Counted from the first letter of the stretch, positions 25,712-36,489 are shown. The stretch: 64,000 nucleotides of DNA from Pseudaquabacterium terrae (GCF_013266755.1 NZ_JABRWJ010000008.1:372001-436000), one strand, 5' to 3'. Program-made: numbers and translations. The notes: generated by a model from the sequence alone, not told the origin.

Positions 25712-26410
25712 ATGAGTCAAGCCGCTGCATTGCCCGACGTGATCCGCGAGTTCGAGCGCGTCGACGCCGGCGTGGTCGACCAGGCCGCCCGCTACCCGTC
25801 GTCGATCCTGGCCGACGTGGCCGGCCGCCGCGGCGCGCTGCATGGCCGCATCGCGCCGCTGGCGCCGACGATGCGTTTCGCCGGCCCCGCGCTGACGGTC
25901 GAGGTGCGCCCCGGCGACAACCTGATGATCCACGCCGCGATGGCCATCGCCAAGCCCGGGGACGTGATCATCGTCGACGGCAAGGGCGACCTGTCGAGCG
26001 CGCTGATGGGCGAGATCATGTCGCAGCAATGCGTCGCGCTCGGCGTCGCTGCCGTGGTGATCGACGGCGCGGTGCGCGACAGCGAGGCGATTCGCGAGCT
26101 CGGTTTCCCGATGTTCGCGGCCGGCCTCAATCCGAACGGCCCGACCAAGTTCGTGCCCGGCCGCTTGAACCACCCGATCTCGATCGGTGGCGTCACCGTG
26201 TGCCCGGGCGACCTGGTGGTCGGCGACGCCGACGGCGTGACGGTGATCGAGCGCGCCAAGGCCGCCGCGATGCTGCCGCTGGCGGCCGACAAGGTCGCCG
26301 CGGAAACCAAGCGCATCACCGACATCAAGGGTCGCAGGGCGCTGCGCCCGGGCTGGCTCGACGGCGCGCTGCGCGCCGCCGGCGTGATCGGCGACGGGGA
26401 GACGTTGTGA
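25712..26410 (+). CDS. RraA-like aldolase, copy 4
   Basis: This 232-residue RraA-family protein starts at MSQAAALPDVIREF after TTGGAGA. Family motifs include SSILADVAGRRGALHG, RPGDNLMIHAAMAIAKPGDVIIVDGKG, VVIDGAVRDSEAIRELGFPMF with the metal-site Arg-Asp, and GDLVVGDADGVTVI. It is most like copy 2 and has the length and layout of 4-carboxy-4-hydroxy-2-oxoadipate aldolases. Its stop overlaps the GTG of the next gene, so the aldolase and dehydrogenase are coupled. Confidence 0.85.
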   Translation: MSQAAALPDVIREFERVDAGVVDQAARYPSSILADVAGRRGALHGRIAPLAPTMRFAGPALTVEVRPGDNLMIHAAMAIAKPGDVIIVDGKGDLSSALMGEIMSQQCVALGVAAVVIDGAVRDSEAIRELGFPMFAAGLNPNGPTKFVPGRLNHPISIGGVTVCPGDLVVGDADGVTVIERAKAAAMLPLAADKVAAETKRITDIKGRRALRPGWLDGALRAAGVIGDGETL

Positions 26411-27327
26411 GCCGGCGGCCGGTCTTCCTGGTCACGGGCAGCGACCTGGCGCCGCAGGCGCTGGCCCTGCTGGGCGACTACGAGATGGTCTTCGCCGGCA
26501 AGACGCCGACCGAGGACGGCATCGTCGAGCTGTGCCGTCGGCACGATCCGGTGGCGATCATCGTGCGCTACAGCAAGGTCGGCGCCGCGGCGATGGATGC
26601 CGCGCCCAGCCTGAAGGTGATCTCCAAGCACGGCAGCGGCACCGACACCATCGACAAGGCGGCCGCGAAGGCGCGCGGCATCCAGGTCGTCGCGGCTGCC
26701 GGCGCCAACGCGGCGGCGGTGGCCGAGCAGGCGCTGGCGCTGCTGCTGGCCTGCGCGAAGTCCGTCGTGGCGCTGGACCGGCGCATGCACGCCGGGCACT
26801 GGGACAAGGCGACGCACAAGAGCGTCGAGCTCGAAGGACGCACCATCGGCGTGATAGGACTCGGCGCCATCGGGCTGCGCTTCGCCCGCGTCGCCGACGC
26901 GATGGGCCTGCGCGTGCTGGGCTTCGACCCCTATGCGACGAACCTGCCGGCGTATGTCATGCCGGCTGCGCTGGAGACGATCTGGCGCGAGTCCGATGCG
27001 ATCTCGCTGCACTGCCCGCTGACCGCCGACAACGCGAAGCTGCTGAACGCGACGACGCTGGCGGCGTGCAAGCCCGGCGTGATCGTCGTCAACACCGCGC
27101 GCGGCGGGCTGATCGACGAGGACGCACTGCTGGCCGCGATCCGCTCAGGCCAGGTGGCCAGCGCCGGCCTTGACAGCTTTGCCGTCGAGCCGATGACTGC
27201 GCCGCACCCGTTCCACGGCGAGTCGCGCATCACGCTGAGCCCGCACATCGGCGGCGTCACCGCCGATGCCTACGTGAAGATGGGCCTGGCCGCGGCGCAG
27301 AACGCGCTGGCGGTGCTGAACGGCTGA
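26407..27327 (+). CDS. D-isomer-specific 2-hydroxyacid dehydrogenase
   Basis: This 306-residue NAD(P)-dependent dehydrogenase starts with GTG overlapping the aldolase stop. The NAD-binding loop is VIGLGAIGLRFARVA, followed by LHCPLT and NTARGGLIDEDALLAAI with the catalytic Arg; Glu-Pro (VEPM) and the catalytic His in SPHIGG complete the active site. It probably reduces a 2-oxo acid, or oxidises a 2-hydroxy acid, linked to the aldolase product such as pyruvate or oxaloacetate. Confidence 0.9.
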   Translation: MSRRPVFLVTGSDLAPQALALLGDYEMVFAGKTPTEDGIVELCRRHDPVAIIVRYSKVGAAAMDAAPSLKVISKHGSGTDTIDKAAAKARGIQVVAAAGANAAAVAEQALALLLACAKSVVALDRRMHAGHWDKATHKSVELEGRTIGVIGLGAIGLRFARVADAMGLRVLGFDPYATNLPAYVMPAALETIWRESDAISLHCPLTADNAKLLNATTLAACKPGVIVVNTARGGLIDEDALLAAIRSGQVASAGLDSFAVEPMTAPHPFHGESRITLSPHIGGVTADAYVKMGLAAAQNALAVLNG

Positions 27328-27393
27328 GCGCATGGCGCGCACATGCCTAGACAAGCTGCCAACCGAGCACCGACTTCCGTCTGGAGACACGCC

Positions 27394-28359
27394 ATGAAGA
27401 CCAGCCTTCGCCTCGCATTCGCGGCCGCGGCCTTTGCCCTCTGCTCGCTGGCACAGGCTCAAGCCTGGCCGGCCAAGCCGGTCAGGATCATCGTTCCGTA
27501 CCCGCCGGGCGGCTCGGTCGACGTGGTCACCCGCAAGATGGCGTCCAAGCTGCAGGAGCAGACCGGCCAGACCTTCTTCGTCGAGAACAAGGCCGGCGCC
27601 ACGGGCACGATCGGCCTGTCGCAGGTGGTGCAGTCGGCGGCGGACGGCTACACGTTGGCAGCCAACGACACCACCTACGCGCTGCTGCCGCACATCTTCA
27701 AGAAGTTGCCGTTCGACCATGCGCACGACCTGCTGCCCGTCGGCGCCTTCGTGTTCGCGCCGATGAGCGTGGTCGTGAAGGCCGACTCGAAGTTCCGCAC
27801 GCTCGGCGACCTGGTCAACGCCGCGAAAGCCGAGCCCAACCGGATCACCTACGGCACCGGCGGCGCAGGCACCACGCCGCACTTCGTCAGCGAGGCCCTG
27901 GGCATCGCGGCCGGCGCGAATTTCATGCACATCCCGTTCAAGGGCGCGGGCGAGGCGACGCTGGGCATGCTGTCGGGCACGGTCGACTTCCAGGTCGCCT
28001 CGACGCCGGGCGTGATGGGGCAGGTCAAGGGCGGCAAGGCGCGATTGCTGGGCGTCAGCGGCAGCCGCCGCCTGGCAGCGCTGCCCGACGTGCCGACTTT
28101 CTCCGAGGCCGGCCTCAAGAACTTCGGCCTCATCAACTTCACCGGGCTGTGGGCGCCCAAGGGCACGCCGCAGGCGGTGATCGACCGCCTGCAGAAGGAG
28201 ATCGCGACGGCGATGGCCTCGGCCGACATGAAGGCCTTCGCGGAGGGCATTGCGTCCGAGCCCGGCCACTGGGATTCGGCCGCCTTCGCGAAAGACCTGG
28301 CCGAGCGCACCGCGCACTGGGGCAGGGTGGCCGCCAACACGGCGTTCGAGCGCCAGTGA
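27394..28359 (+). CDS. Bug-family (TctC) periplasmic receptor, copy 4
   Basis: This 321-residue receptor starts at MKTSLRLAFAAAAFALCSLAQAQ, a signal peptide with a GGAGA ribosome site. The binding loops are VPYPPGGSVDVVTRK and ENKAGATGTIGLSQ. It is the second receptor gene in the same operon, so the cluster may accept two related ligands. The next gene follows after 21 bp. Confidence 0.93.
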   Translation: MKTSLRLAFAAAAFALCSLAQAQAWPAKPVRIIVPYPPGGSVDVVTRKMASKLQEQTGQTFFVENKAGATGTIGLSQVVQSAADGYTLAANDTTYALLPHIFKKLPFDHAHDLLPVGAFVFAPMSVVVKADSKFRTLGDLVNAAKAEPNRITYGTGGAGTTPHFVSEALGIAAGANFMHIPFKGAGEATLGMLSGTVDFQVASTPGVMGQVKGGKARLLGVSGSRRLAALPDVPTFSEAGLKNFGLINFTGLWAPKGTPQAVIDRLQKEIATAMASADMKAFAEGIASEPGHWDSAAFAKDLAERTAHWGRVAANTAFERQ

Positions 28360-28380
28360 TCCATCCACGGAGGCACGACG

Positions 28381-29304
28381 ATGTTCCTGCTGCAGCCGCC
28401 CGAGGTGCGAGACACCGAGGTCTTCACGCGCCTGCCGGATCGGTTCCGCCGCGCCGGCGTCCGATCGGCCTGGGCCGACGCGAACCGCGGCGGCCAAGCC
28501 ACGGACTCGTTCCTCGAAGGGCCCGTGTTCGATGCATCGGGCAACCTGTACGTGAGCGACATTGCCTTCGGCCGCGTCTTTCGCATCGATGCACGCGGCG
28601 AATGGGCGCTGGTGGCCGAGTGGGAGGGCGAGCCCAACGGCCTGAAGTTTCTGAACGAGCGCGAACTGGTCGTCACCGACTATCGCAACGGCCTGATGGC
28701 GTGCGACGTGACGACCGGCACGGTGCGGCCGTACCTGGACCGCCGCAACAGCGAGCGCTTCAAGGGCGTGAACGATCTCGTCTTCGACAGCCACGGCAAC
28801 CTCTATTTCACCGACCAGGGGCAGACCGGACTGCACGACCCGACGGGGAGGCTGTATCGCCTTCGCCCCAATGGCCAGCTGGATCTGTTGCTGTCGAATG
28901 TGCCGAGCCCGAACGGCGTCGCGCTAGCGCCTGACGAACGCGTGTTGTACCTGGCGGTCACTCGCGGCAATCAGGTGTGGCGGGTTCCGCTGCTGCCGGA
29001 TGGCAGCGTCTCGAAGGTCAGCGCCTTCTTCACTTCCTACGGCCCGAGCGGGCCCGACGGATTGGCCGTTGACGACACGGGGCGCGTCATCGTGGCGAAT
29101 CCGGGACTCGGCGTCGCGTGGGTGCTCAACCATCGCGCAGAACCCGAGATCGTGCTGCGCAGCTGCACCGGCACGTCGCTCACCAACCTTGCCTTTGGCG
29201 GACCGGCGCGCAAGACGCTGTACTGCACCGAATCGGCCACCGGGACCGTGTTGCGGGCGACGCTCGACTTCTCCGGAGTGCCTCTTCACCGACCGGCCCC
29301 CTGA
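28381..29304 (+). CDS. SMP-30/gluconolactonase family protein
   Basis: This 307-residue six-bladed beta-propeller belongs to the SMP-30/LRE lactonase family. FLEGPVFDASGNLYVSDI supplies the metal-binding Glu, GVNDLVFDSHGNLYFTDQ the Asn, and SGPDGLAVDDTGRVIVANPG the Asp of the calcium site. It has no signal peptide. As the last gene of the Bug/RraA/dehydrogenase cluster it probably opens a lactone to the hydroxy-acid used by the pathway. Confidence 0.85.
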   Translation: MFLLQPPEVRDTEVFTRLPDRFRRAGVRSAWADANRGGQATDSFLEGPVFDASGNLYVSDIAFGRVFRIDARGEWALVAEWEGEPNGLKFLNERELVVTDYRNGLMACDVTTGTVRPYLDRRNSERFKGVNDLVFDSHGNLYFTDQGQTGLHDPTGRLYRLRPNGQLDLLLSNVPSPNGVALAPDERVLYLAVTRGNQVWRVPLLPDGSVSKVSAFFTSYGPSGPDGLAVDDTGRVIVANPGLGVAWVLNHRAEPEIVLRSCTGTSLTNLAFGGPARKTLYCTESATGTVLRATLDFSGVPLHRPAP

Positions 29305-29385
29305 CAAGCCCTGCGCGCGCCGGCCCCGTTTCACGTCCACATCGGACAAGTGATCTCGAACCGCACGGCATACTGCGCGGGCTCG

Positions 29386-29715
29386 ATGAACCTTGCAATC
29401 CTGGCGCTGATCATCCTCTTCGCGGTGCCGATGGCGCTGTGGCCGGTCCTGTGGCTGTTCGTGCTCGGGCGGCACGCGCTTTCCCGGCGCTGGCAGCGCG
29501 TCGGCCAGGTGGCACTGCTGCTGCCGCTGTGGACCATCGCCGCGTCGGTCGCCGCGCTGCAGTTTCCCCGTCTGCTGGTCGCGCTGAACGCCGAGAAGGT
29601 GCCGCCCGGGCTGTTGTTCGCGGCCGTGGCCATCGGCGTCGCGACCTGCTTTGCCACGATTGCCTGGCTGCTTCTCATCCGGTCGTTTCGCGCTGGGGCT
29701 GTTCAGAACCCTTAG
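29386..29715 (+). CDS. small inner-membrane protein of unknown function
   Basis: This protein of about 109 residues has three hydrophobic segments (about 2-24, 37-57, 68-93) joined by short basic loops; a GTG 36 bp upstream is an alternative start. No family is recognised. It lies between the lactonase and the convergent AraC gene, and may belong to neither operon. Confidence 0.45.
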   Translation: MNLAILALIILFAVPMALWPVLWLFVLGRHALSRRWQRVGQVALLLPLWTIAASVAALQFPRLLVALNAEKVPPGLLFAAVAIGVATCFATIAWLLLIRSFRAGAVQNP

Positions 29716-29739
29716 ACGCCGAGCAGTTCGTGCGTTAGC

Positions 29740-30573
29740 TCAAGCGTCCGCCGCGTCCGACTTGCGCCACTCCCGCGGCGAAGACCCGGTCTGCGCGCGG
29801 AACGCCCGCGACAGCGCCGCCTCGCTGCCGTAGCCCACTTCGGCGGCGATCAGCTTGAGCGCCTGGCCCTGGCGCAGGCGCTTCTGCGCCAGGCCGACAC
29901 GCCAGCGCTGCAGGTAGCTGCCGGGCGTCACGCCGACGCGGTCGCGAAACGTGTTCGCGAACACGGTGCGCGACATGCCGGCCTGCCGGGCCAGCGCCTC
30001 GAGCGACCAGTCCTGCTCGGGCGCTTCGTGCAGCGCCACCAGCGCCCGGCGCAGCCGCTCGTCGGCCAGGCCGGCGAGCATGCCGGGCTGCAGCTGGCGC
30101 TGCTCCATCAGCACCCGCAGGACCTGGATCAGCACCACTTCGAACAGGCGATCGAGCATCGCCTGGCGCCCGCAGTTCTCGGACTCGGCCTCGGCGAACA
30201 GCAGCTGCAGGATCGGCTCGCTGCCCGGCAGGCGCTGAAGCGGCAGGCACACGAACGGCGGCAGCGCGGCGGCAATCGGGTTGGCCTGCCCGCCTTCGAA
30301 CGACACATGGGCGCAGACGAAAGTCGCGCCGCGCTGCTTGTCGGTGACGAAGCCGTGGGCCATCGGGCGCGGGTACAGCAGCAGGCTGGGCTCATCGATG
30401 CGCAGCGCCGTGCGCAAGCCATGGCGAACCTCGACCTGGCCCTCGCGGATCAGGTGCAGCTGGCCGAACGGCTCCTGTGCGTCGAGCGTGTTGATGCCGC
30501 AGAGCGCGCCGGCGTGGAAGGTGCGTGCGCTGACCGAGAAGTGAGCCAGCAGTGCCGCCAGTCGATCTGCCAT
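29740..30573 (-). CDS. AraC-family transcriptional regulator (cupin type)
   Basis: This 277-residue regulator has an N-terminal cupin-like domain ([30 protein letters not shown]) and a C-terminal double helix-turn-helix: [28 protein letters not shown] and [30 protein letters not shown]. It is divergent from the haloperoxidase-like hydrolase gene, with 102 bp between starts. That gap contains an imperfect dyad with GTAC on both sides (about 30,601-30,622). It probably regulates the hydrolase. Confidence 0.9.
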   Translation of the reverse strand: MADRLAALLAHFSVSARTFHAGALCGINTLDAQEPFGQLHLIREGQVEVRHGLRTALRIDEPSLLLYPRPMAHGFVTDKQRGATFVCAHVSFEGGQANPIAAALPPFVCLPLQRLPGSEPILQLLFAEAESENCGRQAMLDRLFEVVLIQVLRVLMEQRQLQPGMLAGLADERLRRALVALHEAPEQDWSLEALARQAGMSRTVFANTFRDRVGVTPGSYLQRWRVGLAQKRLRQGQALKLIAAEVGYGSEAALSRAFRAQTGSSPREWRKSDAADA

Positions 30574-30675
30574 CGCATGAACTCCAGATCAAGTAATGCG
30601 TACGAAATGAGTCATATGGTACGGGATCTCCCGGCACAGTTCGTCCTGTCAACCCACCCGAACCGGAGATCCACG

Positions 30676-31608
30676 ATGAACCGCCTTGCCCAGCTCTTCG
30701 CCGTCTCGACCCTTGCCGCCGCCGCGATGGCGTCGCACGCACAGCCGGCCGCGCAGCCGGTCGCCCGCGCCGTCGCCGCGACCACCATCGCCGCGAAGGA
30801 CGGCACGCCGCTGTACTACAAGGATTGGGGTCCGAAGGACGGCCCCGTCGTCGTCTTCAGCCACGGCTGGCCGCTCAACGCCGACAGCTGGGAGTCGCAG
30901 ATGCTGTTCCTGGCCGACCAGGGCTACCGCGTCGTGGCGCACGACCGCCGCGGCCATGGGCGCTCGGGGCAGTCGTGGAGCGGCAACACGATGGACCAGT
31001 ACGCCGACGACCTCGCCGCCGTGCTCGACGCGCTGAACCTGAAGAACGCGACGCTGGTGGGCTTCTCGACCGGCGGTGGCGAGGTGGCGCGCTACGTCGG
31101 CCGCCATGGCACGCGGCGCGTCGCCAAGGTCGTGCTGGTCGGCGCGGTCACGCCGATCATGGTCAAGACGCCGGCCAACGCCCAGGGCGTGCCGATGGAG
31201 GTCTTCGATGGCCTGCGCAAGGCCTCGCTGGACAACCGGGCCCAGCTCTACAAGGACATCGCCGGCGGCCCCTTCTTCGGTTTCAACCGGCCGGGTGCGA
31301 AGCCGTCCGCAGGGCAGATCGATTCGTTCTGGCGCCAGGGGATGCTGGCCGACCACAAGGCGACCTACGATTCGATCAAGGCCTTCTCGGAAAGCGACTT
31401 CGTCGAAGACCTGAAGAAGCTCGACAAGCCGACGCTGGTGATCCATGGCGATGACGACCAGATCGTGCCGATCGAGACCACCGGCCGCGCGACCGCGAAG
31501 CTGGTCAGGAACGCCCGCCTGATCGAGTACGCCGGCGGCCCGCACGGCATCACCGACACCCACAAGGATCGGCTGAACAAGGACCTGCTGGAGTTCATCA
31601 AGCGCTGA
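30676..31608 (+). CDS. secreted alpha/beta hydrolase, non-heme haloperoxidase type
   Basis: This 310-residue enzyme opens with the signal peptide [23 protein letters not shown], so it acts in the periplasm. The fold matches cofactor-free haloperoxidases/arylesterases: [27 protein letters not shown], the nucleophile elbow [12 protein letters not shown], the Asp in [12 protein letters not shown], and the His in [10 protein letters not shown]. The start was chosen at the signal peptide with CCGGAGAT before it. It is divergent from the AraC regulator. Perhydrolase or esterase activity is typical; the physiological substrate is unknown. Confidence 0.9.
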   Translation: MNRLAQLFAVSTLAAAAMASHAQPAAQPVARAVAATTIAAKDGTPLYYKDWGPKDGPVVVFSHGWPLNADSWESQMLFLADQGYRVVAHDRRGHGRSGQSWSGNTMDQYADDLAAVLDALNLKNATLVGFSTGGGEVARYVGRHGTRRVAKVVLVGAVTPIMVKTPANAQGVPMEVFDGLRKASLDNRAQLYKDIAGGPFFGFNRPGAKPSAGQIDSFWRQGMLADHKATYDSIKAFSESDFVEDLKKLDKPTLVIHGDDDQIVPIETTGRATAKLVRNARLIEYAGGPHGITDTHKDRLNKDLLEFIKR

Positions 31609-31618
31609 CGGTTGGAGG

Positions 31619-33322
31619 TCAGGGGAGCTCGAGCAGGCGTTGCACGGGATACCGGCGCCACTCGGGCTCCGCATAACGCCGCGCGTTGCGGAAGATGAAG
31701 CCGAGCACGGCTTGGCGGTCGTCGAGCAGCGCGGGATGCTCGGCCTGCCAGGCCTCGAAGCGGCGGCGCAGGTCCGGCTCGGCGGCCAGCAGCCGTTCGG
31801 CCTCGTCCTCGAACAGGTAGTCGCTGAAGTGCTCCTTCTTGTCGAGCACGCTGTCGAAGAACGCCCAGCGCAGGAAGCTGTCGATGCCCAGCGGCTCCAG
31901 CACTTCGACGATGAAGCGGTCATGCGGCCCGCCGAGCGGCAGCAGCCAGTCACCCTCGGCCACCTCGGCGACCCGCGGCTCGATCTGCACCTCCAGCACG
32001 TGGTGCAGGTGCCGGCCCTCGAAGGGCAGGGGCCGCTTCTCGCAGCGTTGAATGCGGTAGGCCTCGGCGCGCAGGCGCACGGCGCGGTCGGCACGCTGCA
32101 GCGGCACGCCATGGGCCTGCAGGCGCTGCGCGACGTCGTGCCAGGCCTGCGGCAGGTGATAACCCCGCGGCGGCACGGCAGTGGCGGTGGCTTCGTAGCG
32201 GTCGAAGTACGGGATGTCCTTCTGCCATGGCATCGTGCGGTCGTAGCGCAGGCGCTCATAGCGCCCGAGCCGGCTCGGCTCATGCACCGCCTGGAAGCCG
32301 CTGAACCGGAACGGGCGGCTGCGCTGCAGGTCGAGCTTCCAGTCCAGCGCGACCGGCGCACCGCCCGAGACGGCCGCGCGGTCGGCAGCGCGCGCGGCGC
32401 GGATCGCGTCGCCGTGCGCCGTCGTGTGGGCCAGCGCGCTGTCCACCAGCGCGCGCGTGCCGTGGTAACGCGCCGCGAAGGGCTTGAGCATGTGCGTCTC
32501 GGGCATGAAGCCGATCGTGTGATGCAAGGCGGCGTAGCCGGTGGAAAAGCGCGGTGAATCGAGGAAGTCGGCAATGCCGTCGTCCGGAATCTCCTGCAGC
32601 GGATTCACGTAGGGGCACATCGGAAAGCCGCGCGCCGCCATGTCGGCGTACAGCGCCGGCAGCATCGCCTCGCGCAGGTGCTCTGCGGTGCGGCCGCCGA
32701 GCTTGTCGGGCTGCGTGGCGATCAGCGTCACCACGTGCTGGTAGTCGGCGCCGTTCGATGTGTGGGTGTCGACCATCACATCGGGATCCCAGCGCGTGAA
32801 CACCTGCGCAAAGCAGCGGGCGTTCAGGCTGTCGGCCTTGATGAAATCGCGGTTCAGGTCGAGGTGGCGCGCGTTGCCGCGAAAGCCGAAGGCTTCCGGC
32901 CCGTTCTGGTTGACGCGGCTCGAGTCAGCCCGGTTCAGCGCGCCATCGACGTTGTAGACGGGGATGAAGACCAGCACCGTGCGCCCGAGCGCCGCGCGCC
33001 GCGCCGGATCGAGGCACAGGTCGCGCAGCATCGCCATGCAGGCGTCGATGCCCTCGGGCTCGCCGGGGTGGATTCCGTTGTTGTTGAAGAACACCGGCCG
33101 GCCGGCGGCTTTCACCGCTTGTGGATCGAACACGCCATCGCACGAGAACACGCCGACGTGGATCGGAATGCCTCCGTCGGAGCGGCCGGCCTCTTCGAAC
33201 GTCAGCCATTGCGGATGGGCCCGTGCCAGCCGCTGATGGAAGTCGATGCACGCCTGCCACGAGGTGGTCTGGTTGCCGTTGCCCCGCTCGAATGGGGTGG
33301 TCCAATCGCTGTCGCTGTTCAT
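31619..33322 (-). CDS. M14-family zinc carboxypeptidase
   Basis: This 567-residue metallopeptidase of the M14 family starts at MNSDSDWTTPFERG. Zinc ligands His85 and Glu88 are in GIHPGEPEG and His187 is in VDTHTSNGADY; the substrate-binding HLDLNRDF lies between them. No signal peptide is present. It converges with the hydrolase gene and has no operon partner. Relatives are called carboxypeptidases or succinylglutamate-desuccinylase-like; cleavage of a C-terminal residue from a cytoplasmic peptide is the best guess. Confidence 0.87.
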   Translation of the reverse strand: MNSDSDWTTPFERGNGNQTTSWQACIDFHQRLARAHPQWLTFEEAGRSDGGIPIHVGVFSCDGVFDPQAVKAAGRPVFFNNNGIHPGEPEGIDACMAMLRDLCLDPARRAALGRTVLVFIPVYNVDGALNRADSSRVNQNGPEAFGFRGNARHLDLNRDFIKADSLNARCFAQVFTRWDPDVMVDTHTSNGADYQHVVTLIATQPDKLGGRTAEHLREAMLPALYADMAARGFPMCPYVNPLQEIPDDGIADFLDSPRFSTGYAALHHTIGFMPETHMLKPFAARYHGTRALVDSALAHTTAHGDAIRAARAADRAAVSGGAPVALDWKLDLQRSRPFRFSGFQAVHEPSRLGRYERLRYDRTMPWQKDIPYFDRYEATATAVPPRGYHLPQAWHDVAQRLQAHGVPLQRADRAVRLRAEAYRIQRCEKRPLPFEGRHLHHVLEVQIEPRVAEVAEGDWLLPLGGPHDRFIVEVLEPLGIDSFLRWAFFDSVLDKKEHFSDYLFEDEAERLLAAEPDLRRRFEAWQAEHPALLDDRQAVLGFIFRNARRYAEPEWRRYPVQRLLELP

Positions 33323-33453
33323 GCGCCATTGTCCGGCGGTGTCGCCGCGTGAACGATGCAACGTCGCCGGCATGCACAAATGCTCACAGTGATGCGCGAT
33401 GCATGCGGGCGGCGCACACTGGCGCCATTCCCTTCATGTGCTGAATACGCATC

Positions 33454-33660
33454 ATGATCCACCTTCACTCCATCAGCTTCCGTCGTTATCCGCAGGCACT
33501 CGCGGCATTCATGTCCGGTCGAGGCCAGCGGCCCCGCACACATGCTGCCGATCGCGCGGACCATACCGCGCCGCGTGAGCGCAGCTGGCTGCGCGAGCTC
33601 GCATTGGGCGTCGCGCCCTACGCCGCGGCGGTCCTGGCGATCATCGCGATGGGTGCCTAG
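33454..33660 (+). CDS. possible small membrane-anchored protein
   Basis: A 68-residue frame opens with ATG and ends with a short hydrophobic stretch (ELALGVAPYAAAVLAIIAMGA) that could anchor it in the membrane; the middle is basic. No ribosome site is convincing and no family is recognised. It fills the gap between two divergent genes and may be chance. Confidence 0.3.
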   Translation: MIHLHSISFRRYPQALAAFMSGRGQRPRTHAADRADHTAPRERSWLRELALGVAPYAAAVLAIIAMGA

Positions 33661-33742
33661 ACAAGCAGTCCGGGCGCGAGCGGCGGCCGAAAGTGGCCGC
33701 TGTCACTGAGCGCACGGGGCCCCGGCACAATCCGCGGCTCCG

Positions 33743-36439
33743 ATGAATTTCGCCCGCACCAAGATCCAGCCGCCGCGCCAGCGCGCCAGCCTGATCGCCC
33801 GGCCGGCGCTGGAGCAGGCGCTCGGCGAAGCCCTCGCGGAACAGCGCCTGACGCTGATCAGTGCGCCGGCCGGCTTCGGCAAGACCGTCGCGCTGACGCG
33901 GCAGATCCAGGGCGTGGCCGCCGGCACGGCGCTGGCCTGGGTCTCGCTGGACGAGGGCGATGACCTGCCGCGCCTGCTCGAGTGCCTGTTCACGGCGCTC
34001 GAGCCCTACGATCTTCCGTGGCGCGTCGACTCCCATGCGCTGGCGATGTCGGCCGGCGGCAACCGGAGCGAGCGCAGCGCGGTGGCGCACGAGCTGATCA
34101 ACACGCTGGCCGCCACCGAGGTGCCGCGCGGCGTGATCGTGCTCGATGACCTGCACCGCTGCACCGACACGGCGCTGTTCGAGTTCCTTGATCTGTTCGT
34201 CGCGCGCCTGCCGCCCGCATGGGGCCTGGTCATCGCCAGCCGCGTCGACCCGCCGCTGGCGCTGCCGCGCCTGCGCGTGGCCGGCGAGCTGGCCGAGTTC
34301 CGGCAGGCCGAGCTGAGCTTCGATCACCGCGAGGTGCTGCAGCTCGGCGCCGCGCTCGATGGCCACGCCGGCCAGGCCCTCACCGATGCCGATGCCGACC
34401 TGCTGCTCGCGCGCACCGGCGGCTGGGCGGCCGGGCTGCGGCTGGCGCTGACGACGGCGCTGGCGCAGCGGGGAGACGCAGCGGGCATCGATTGGGCCGG
34501 CGCCGGCCGGCCGATGGATCGCCGCCTGTTCGACTACCTCGCCGACGAGGTGCTGCGCGACATGCCCGACGAGATGCGCGACTTCCTGCTGCGCTGCTCG
34601 GTGCTGCCCGAGCTCAGCGCGGCGCGCTGCGCTGCGGTGTCGGGCGACGCACTGGCCGCGCACCGGCTCGCCGACATCGAGCGCCGCGAGCTCTTCGTGA
34701 CCGTGCTCGAAGGCCCCGAGCGCACGCTGCGCCTGCACGACATCTTTCGCGACTTCCTGGCCCAGCGCCTGAAGCTCGAGCTCGGGGCCGAGCTGCCGGC
34801 GCTGTACCGCCGCGCCGCCGCGGGCGAGACCGACCCGGTGCGCCGGGTCGGCCTGCTGCTGCTGGCACCGGCCTACGACGAGGCCGCGGCGGCGCTGGTC
34901 GAGGTGGGGCCGGCGCTGCTGCAGGCCGGCGCCGGCGCGCAGGTGGTGCGCCTGATCGAGCAGATTCCGCAGGCGCACAGCCCGCCGCAGCTGCTGCACC
35001 TGCGCGGCCTGTGCGCCGGAACGCATTGGGAGTGGGCCACGATGCAGACGTCGATGGCGCGCGCGGCGCTGGGCTTCGAGCGTGCCGGAGTGCCGCAGCT
35101 CGCGCGCCGCTCGCGCGCTTACGAGGTCGTCGCGCTCAGCGGCTGCGGCCAGCTCGACGCCGCGGCGCAACGCCTGGCGGAGCTGCGCGCCGTCGCGCCC
35201 GATGGCGACGATCCCACGCAGGCCTTCGTGATGCTCGTCAGCACCTGGGACGCCGTGATGCGCGGCCCCGCCGCGAATGCGGCTGCGCATCTCGGGGCGA
35301 TGGTCGACGTGCTCGAGCGCTGCATCGACCCGACGCCGTGGTTCGCCTGCATGCCGCACATGCAGTTCGTCGGCCTGCCCGGCATGCGGCGGGCGCTCGA
35401 GCGCTACGTGATGCACGCGCTGGACCGCGCCGGCGAGCGCGAGGGCGCGTTGCGTGCCGGCGCACTGATGCTGCAGGCCTGGCTGCTGCTGTGGCGCGGC
35501 GACGCCGATGCGGCGCGCAGCGTGGTGCGCGAGGTGCAGCAGGGCGAGGCGTGGTTCGCACGGCCGCGCAACCTGCGCCTGCCGCTGCAGCTGCTGCTGG
35601 CGACCGACCACGCGCTGCGCGGCGAGGCCGCACCGGCCCGGGCCTTGTGGCAGGACCTGCTCGACGACGTGGAAAACGACGAGCAGCGGCGATCGGGCTG
35701 GGGTGGCGTCTACCTGTTTCTCGCGCTGCGGCTGGCCTGGCTGGTCGACGATCAGGCCAGCATTGCGAGCCTGATGCCGCGCTTGGAGGCCAGTGCGCAT
35801 GCGCGCGAATGGCCGTTCATGCGCGCGGCACGGCAGCTGCTGCGCGGCCAGCTCGCGCTGCAAACGGGCCGGGCCGGCGACGCGGTGCCGCTGCTGGCGG
35901 CGGCACTGGCCGAGTCATCGACGCTCGACACGCTGGGGTTGGACGCCGGCGTGCGCGCGCTCGCCGCGCTGGCTCATCTGCGGTGCGGCGACCGCACTGC
36001 CGCCTGGCGTGCGTTGTCGCCGCTGCTGCAGCAGGCGGGGCAGAGCGGCGAGGTCGCCGGCTTGATGATGTCGGGCGAAGCGGTGCTGGCCGAGTTGGCG
36101 CGCGCGACCTGGGCGGATGACGCCGCTGCGGTCCTGCTCGCGCCGCTGCACGAGGCGCTGCGCCGGCTGCAAGCCCTGCGCGCCGGCACGATGGCGACCC
36201 CGACCGATGGTGAAGGCCGCGAGGCGGCCGCTCGCGGACCATCACGACTTCAGCAGGATCTGAGCCCGCGCGAGGCGGAGGTGCTGGAGCGCATCGCCGC
36301 CGGCGAAAGCAACAAGCTGATCGCCCGCGCCTTCGACCTGAGCCCGCACACCGTCAAGCGCCACGTGGCCAACATCCTCGACAAGATCGGTGCCAGCAGC
36401 CGCGGCGAGGCGGCGGCCTGGTGGCACCAGCGGCAGTGA
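33743..36439 (+). CDS. MalT-like LuxR-family regulator with N-terminal ATPase
   Basis: This 898-residue regulator is a STAND ATPase of the MalT/LAL type. The P-loop APAGFGKT is at residues 41-48, a Walker-B-like [11 protein letters not shown] follows near 135, then a long helical TPR-like sensor region, and the LuxR-type helix-turn-helix at about 840-895 ([43 protein letters not shown]). Such proteins switch on transcription when a small inducer binds. No obvious target operon is divergent; the M14 peptidase gene lies upstream in the opposite direction. Confidence 0.92.
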   Translation: MNFARTKIQPPRQRASLIARPALEQALGEALAEQRLTLISAPAGFGKTVALTRQIQGVAAGTALAWVSLDEGDDLPRLLECLFTALEPYDLPWRVDSHALAMSAGGNRSERSAVAHELINTLAATEVPRGVIVLDDLHRCTDTALFEFLDLFVARLPPAWGLVIASRVDPPLALPRLRVAGELAEFRQAELSFDHREVLQLGAALDGHAGQALTDADADLLLARTGGWAAGLRLALTTALAQRGDAAGIDWAGAGRPMDRRLFDYLADEVLRDMPDEMRDFLLRCSVLPELSAARCAAVSGDALAAHRLADIERRELFVTVLEGPERTLRLHDIFRDFLAQRLKLELGAELPALYRRAAAGETDPVRRVGLLLLAPAYDEAAAALVEVGPALLQAGAGAQVVRLIEQIPQAHSPPQLLHLRGLCAGTHWEWATMQTSMARAALGFERAGVPQLARRSRAYEVVALSGCGQLDAAAQRLAELRAVAPDGDDPTQAFVMLVSTWDAVMRGPAANAAAHLGAMVDVLERCIDPTPWFACMPHMQFVGLPGMRRALERYVMHALDRAGEREGALRAGALMLQAWLLLWRGDADAARSVVREVQQGEAWFARPRNLRLPLQLLLATDHALRGEAAPARALWQDLLDDVENDEQRRSGWGGVYLFLALRLAWLVDDQASIASLMPRLEASAHAREWPFMRAARQLLRGQLALQTGRAGDAVPLLAAALAESSTLDTLGLDAGVRALAALAHLRCGDRTAAWRALSPLLQQAGQSGEVAGLMMSGEAVLAELARATWADDAAAVLLAPLHEALRRLQALRAGTMATPTDGEGREAAARGPSRLQQDLSPREAEVLERIAAGESNKLIARAFDLSPHTVKRHVANILDKIGASSRGEAAAWWHQRQ

Positions 36440-36489
36440 CTCGATGCGGTGCCGCGGGGCGGGCGCCGCAAGCGATCAGTGCGTCGATG

